Below are positions 62,995 to 64,000 of a stretch of DNA of 64,000 bases, piece by piece. The notes beneath the pieces were generated by a model that made no database searches, was not told the origin of the DNA, and saw nothing but the letters and a program-made list of their open reading frames with translations. The stretch's first letter is position 1; the number at the start of each line of letters is the position of its first letter. The stretch is from Gaertneriomyces semiglobifer. Taxonomy: Eukaryota; Chytridiomycota; Chytridiomycetes; Spizellomycetales; Spizellomycetaceae. The stretch is from positions 620,001-684,000 of the forward strand of contig JAHLKF010000006.1 of NCBI GenBank assembly GCA_025558075.1, given 5' to 3'. A program made the position numbers and the translations under genes.

Positions 62995-64000
62995 TTAGAT
63001 AATTCTCTGTTTCTTTCGAGCAGGTTCTGTAGAGGAAGGCCCTGCCTTTCTGCGTCGAAGTTCTACAGTCGGGATGGAAACATTTGAAATCAGAGGATCG
63101 GAACGTTCCATAGCGTAATCGATATCCTTCTTACCTCTTAACGCCGCAATAGGCCGCAGATTCCTTGCCGCGCCTGCTGTTCTTTCCCATGGATTTTCGT
63201 CGAACGGATGTGGCGCACCAGGAGGAGGTGTATAATTTACATTGCGTGTTGGTTTCCTTTGTCTTTGTTTTTCCACTTTTTCAATTGGTTCGAGTTTCAC
63301 GATATCTTCGTCTGCATCATTCAATCGAGTACGCTTTTTAATCTGTCGCTCCTCCGGTTGTCTCATCGCTGGTCGCTTAACACCAGATTTCAACGACTCG
63401 GGTATAATCTTCAAAGATTCTTGTTGGCCCTTTGAAACACGTGTTGCTGTCCCACCAGGAACGGTAATATTGGTAACTACAGCAATTTCGTCCAGTGGCT
63501 GCATTTCATCTAGTTCTTCTTCACGCCTTTGTCTCTTCTTGTCCAGGCGTGGTAACGGGGTTCCTTTTCGCTTTTGACCTGCTAGGGCTTCACTTGGACG
63601 ACCTCTAAAACGGAACGGTGTCCGGGCTGGAGTAGAGATGAAACGATTGTCGATAATGTTCGGCTCCAGAATGTCACTAACTTCTTGCGGATCTTTTCGA
63701 GTAGATGCAATCACAAGATCATCTGGATTAATAGACGGGGCTTGTTCAACTTCAGAACTTTTGTCTGAGGTATGACTTAGAGGCGAAGAAGGAGATGGGA
63801 AATTGGGAAACAGTCCGGGCATAGGAATTTCGTCAGGAGTTATGATCATAGGGTCGAGTGGAGTTGTACTTCCTGCACCGGAATTGACCAAACTTAAACC
63901 TGTAGCCGGATCTTTACGAATCTCTGTCTCTTCGGTTCGTATCACAAGACCGTTGCTTTGTCCAAGTCCCATTGGCTTCGGCACGTGCTCCTTTCCACCA
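62995..64000 (-). CDS. Proline-rich putative virion protein of element C, cut by the window end
   Basis: The frame is open from the window edge to the stop at 62995. Matches element B's copy from about B residue 185: GLVIRTEETEIRKDPATGLS, GSTTPLDPMI, VKRPAMRQPEERQIKKRTR, TRNVNYTPPPG, RPIAALRGKKDID. No internal stop in 335 codons. About 185 residues at the N-terminus lie beyond the window. Confidence 0.7.
   Translation of the reverse strand, partial: GGKEHVPKPMGLGQSNGLVIRTEETEIRKDPATGLSLVNSGAGSTTPLDPMIITPDEIPMPGLFPNFPSPSSPLSHTSDKSSEVEQAPSINPDDLVIASTRKDPQEVSDILEPNIIDNRFISTPARTPFRFRGRPSEALAGQKRKGTPLPRLDKKRQRREEELDEMQPLDEIAVVTNITVPGGTATRVSKGQQESLKIIPESLKSGVKRPAMRQPEERQIKKRTRLNDADEDIVKLEPIEKVEKQRQRKPTRNVNYTPPPGAPHPFDENPWERTAGAARNLRPIAALRGKKDIDYAMERSDPLISNVSIPTVELRRRKAGPSSTEPARKKQRII

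Overview
The window looks like nuclear DNA of a fungus. Bases 1-18,400 hold densely packed, intron-bearing genes whose introns are about 60-80 bp, start with GT, often carry a CTAAC-type branch site and end in AG. They encode an arrestin-like protein, dihydrofolate reductase, a ribonucleotide reductase small-subunit paralog, eIF2B beta, an Eaf1/Vid21-type NuA4 subunit, a 14-3-3 protein, the SDH membrane anchor CybS and an Osh3-type oxysterol-binding protein. I cannot name the species. An early-diverging lineage is possible, but that is inference.

From about 18,590 to the window end the DNA changes to a more AT-rich, repeat-laden block packed with virus-like genes. I read it as at least three endogenous polinton-like/virophage-like elements lying next to each other. 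Element A (about 19-31.5 kb) carries an AEP primase-SF3 helicase, packaging ATPase, minor capsid, lysine-rich protein, a truncated double-jelly-roll major capsid protein, a proline-rich putative virion protein, a small basic protein and a DD35E integrase with a chromodomain. Element B (about 31.6-48.6 kb) has its own full-length major capsid protein, minor capsid, lysine-rich protein, ATPase and virion protein. Its replication gene is different (AEP primase joined to a UL9-like SF2 helicase). It also has a tyrosine recombinase, a second recombinase-like gene and a cytosine-5 DNA methyltransferase. Element C (about 58.3 kb to beyond 64 kb) carries both a tyrosine recombinase and a DD35E/chromodomain integrase, plus the virion protein. 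No protein-primed DNA polymerase B and no Ulp1-like protease was found in any of them. Boundaries between the elements are inferred from gene duplication, not from proven termini.

Between B and C sits a Ty3/Gypsy retrotransposon (48,663-58,333) with two 687-bp LTRs, one uninterrupted 2,423-residue Gag-Pol with a chromodomain and a glutamine-rich tail, and an extra overlapping 270-codon ORF.

A and B are decaying: nine in-frame stop codons and roughly nine frameshifts interrupt otherwise well-preserved genes. The visible genes of C are open, so C may be the youngest copy. The most striking non-coding features are three hairpins with a conserved loop and compensatory changes in the stem, placed on both sides of B's primase-helicase gene. 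Others are perfect palindromes sharing GTCACAGT ends, GC-rich double-hairpin repeats (one inside a coding region), and several tandem or palindromic arrays.
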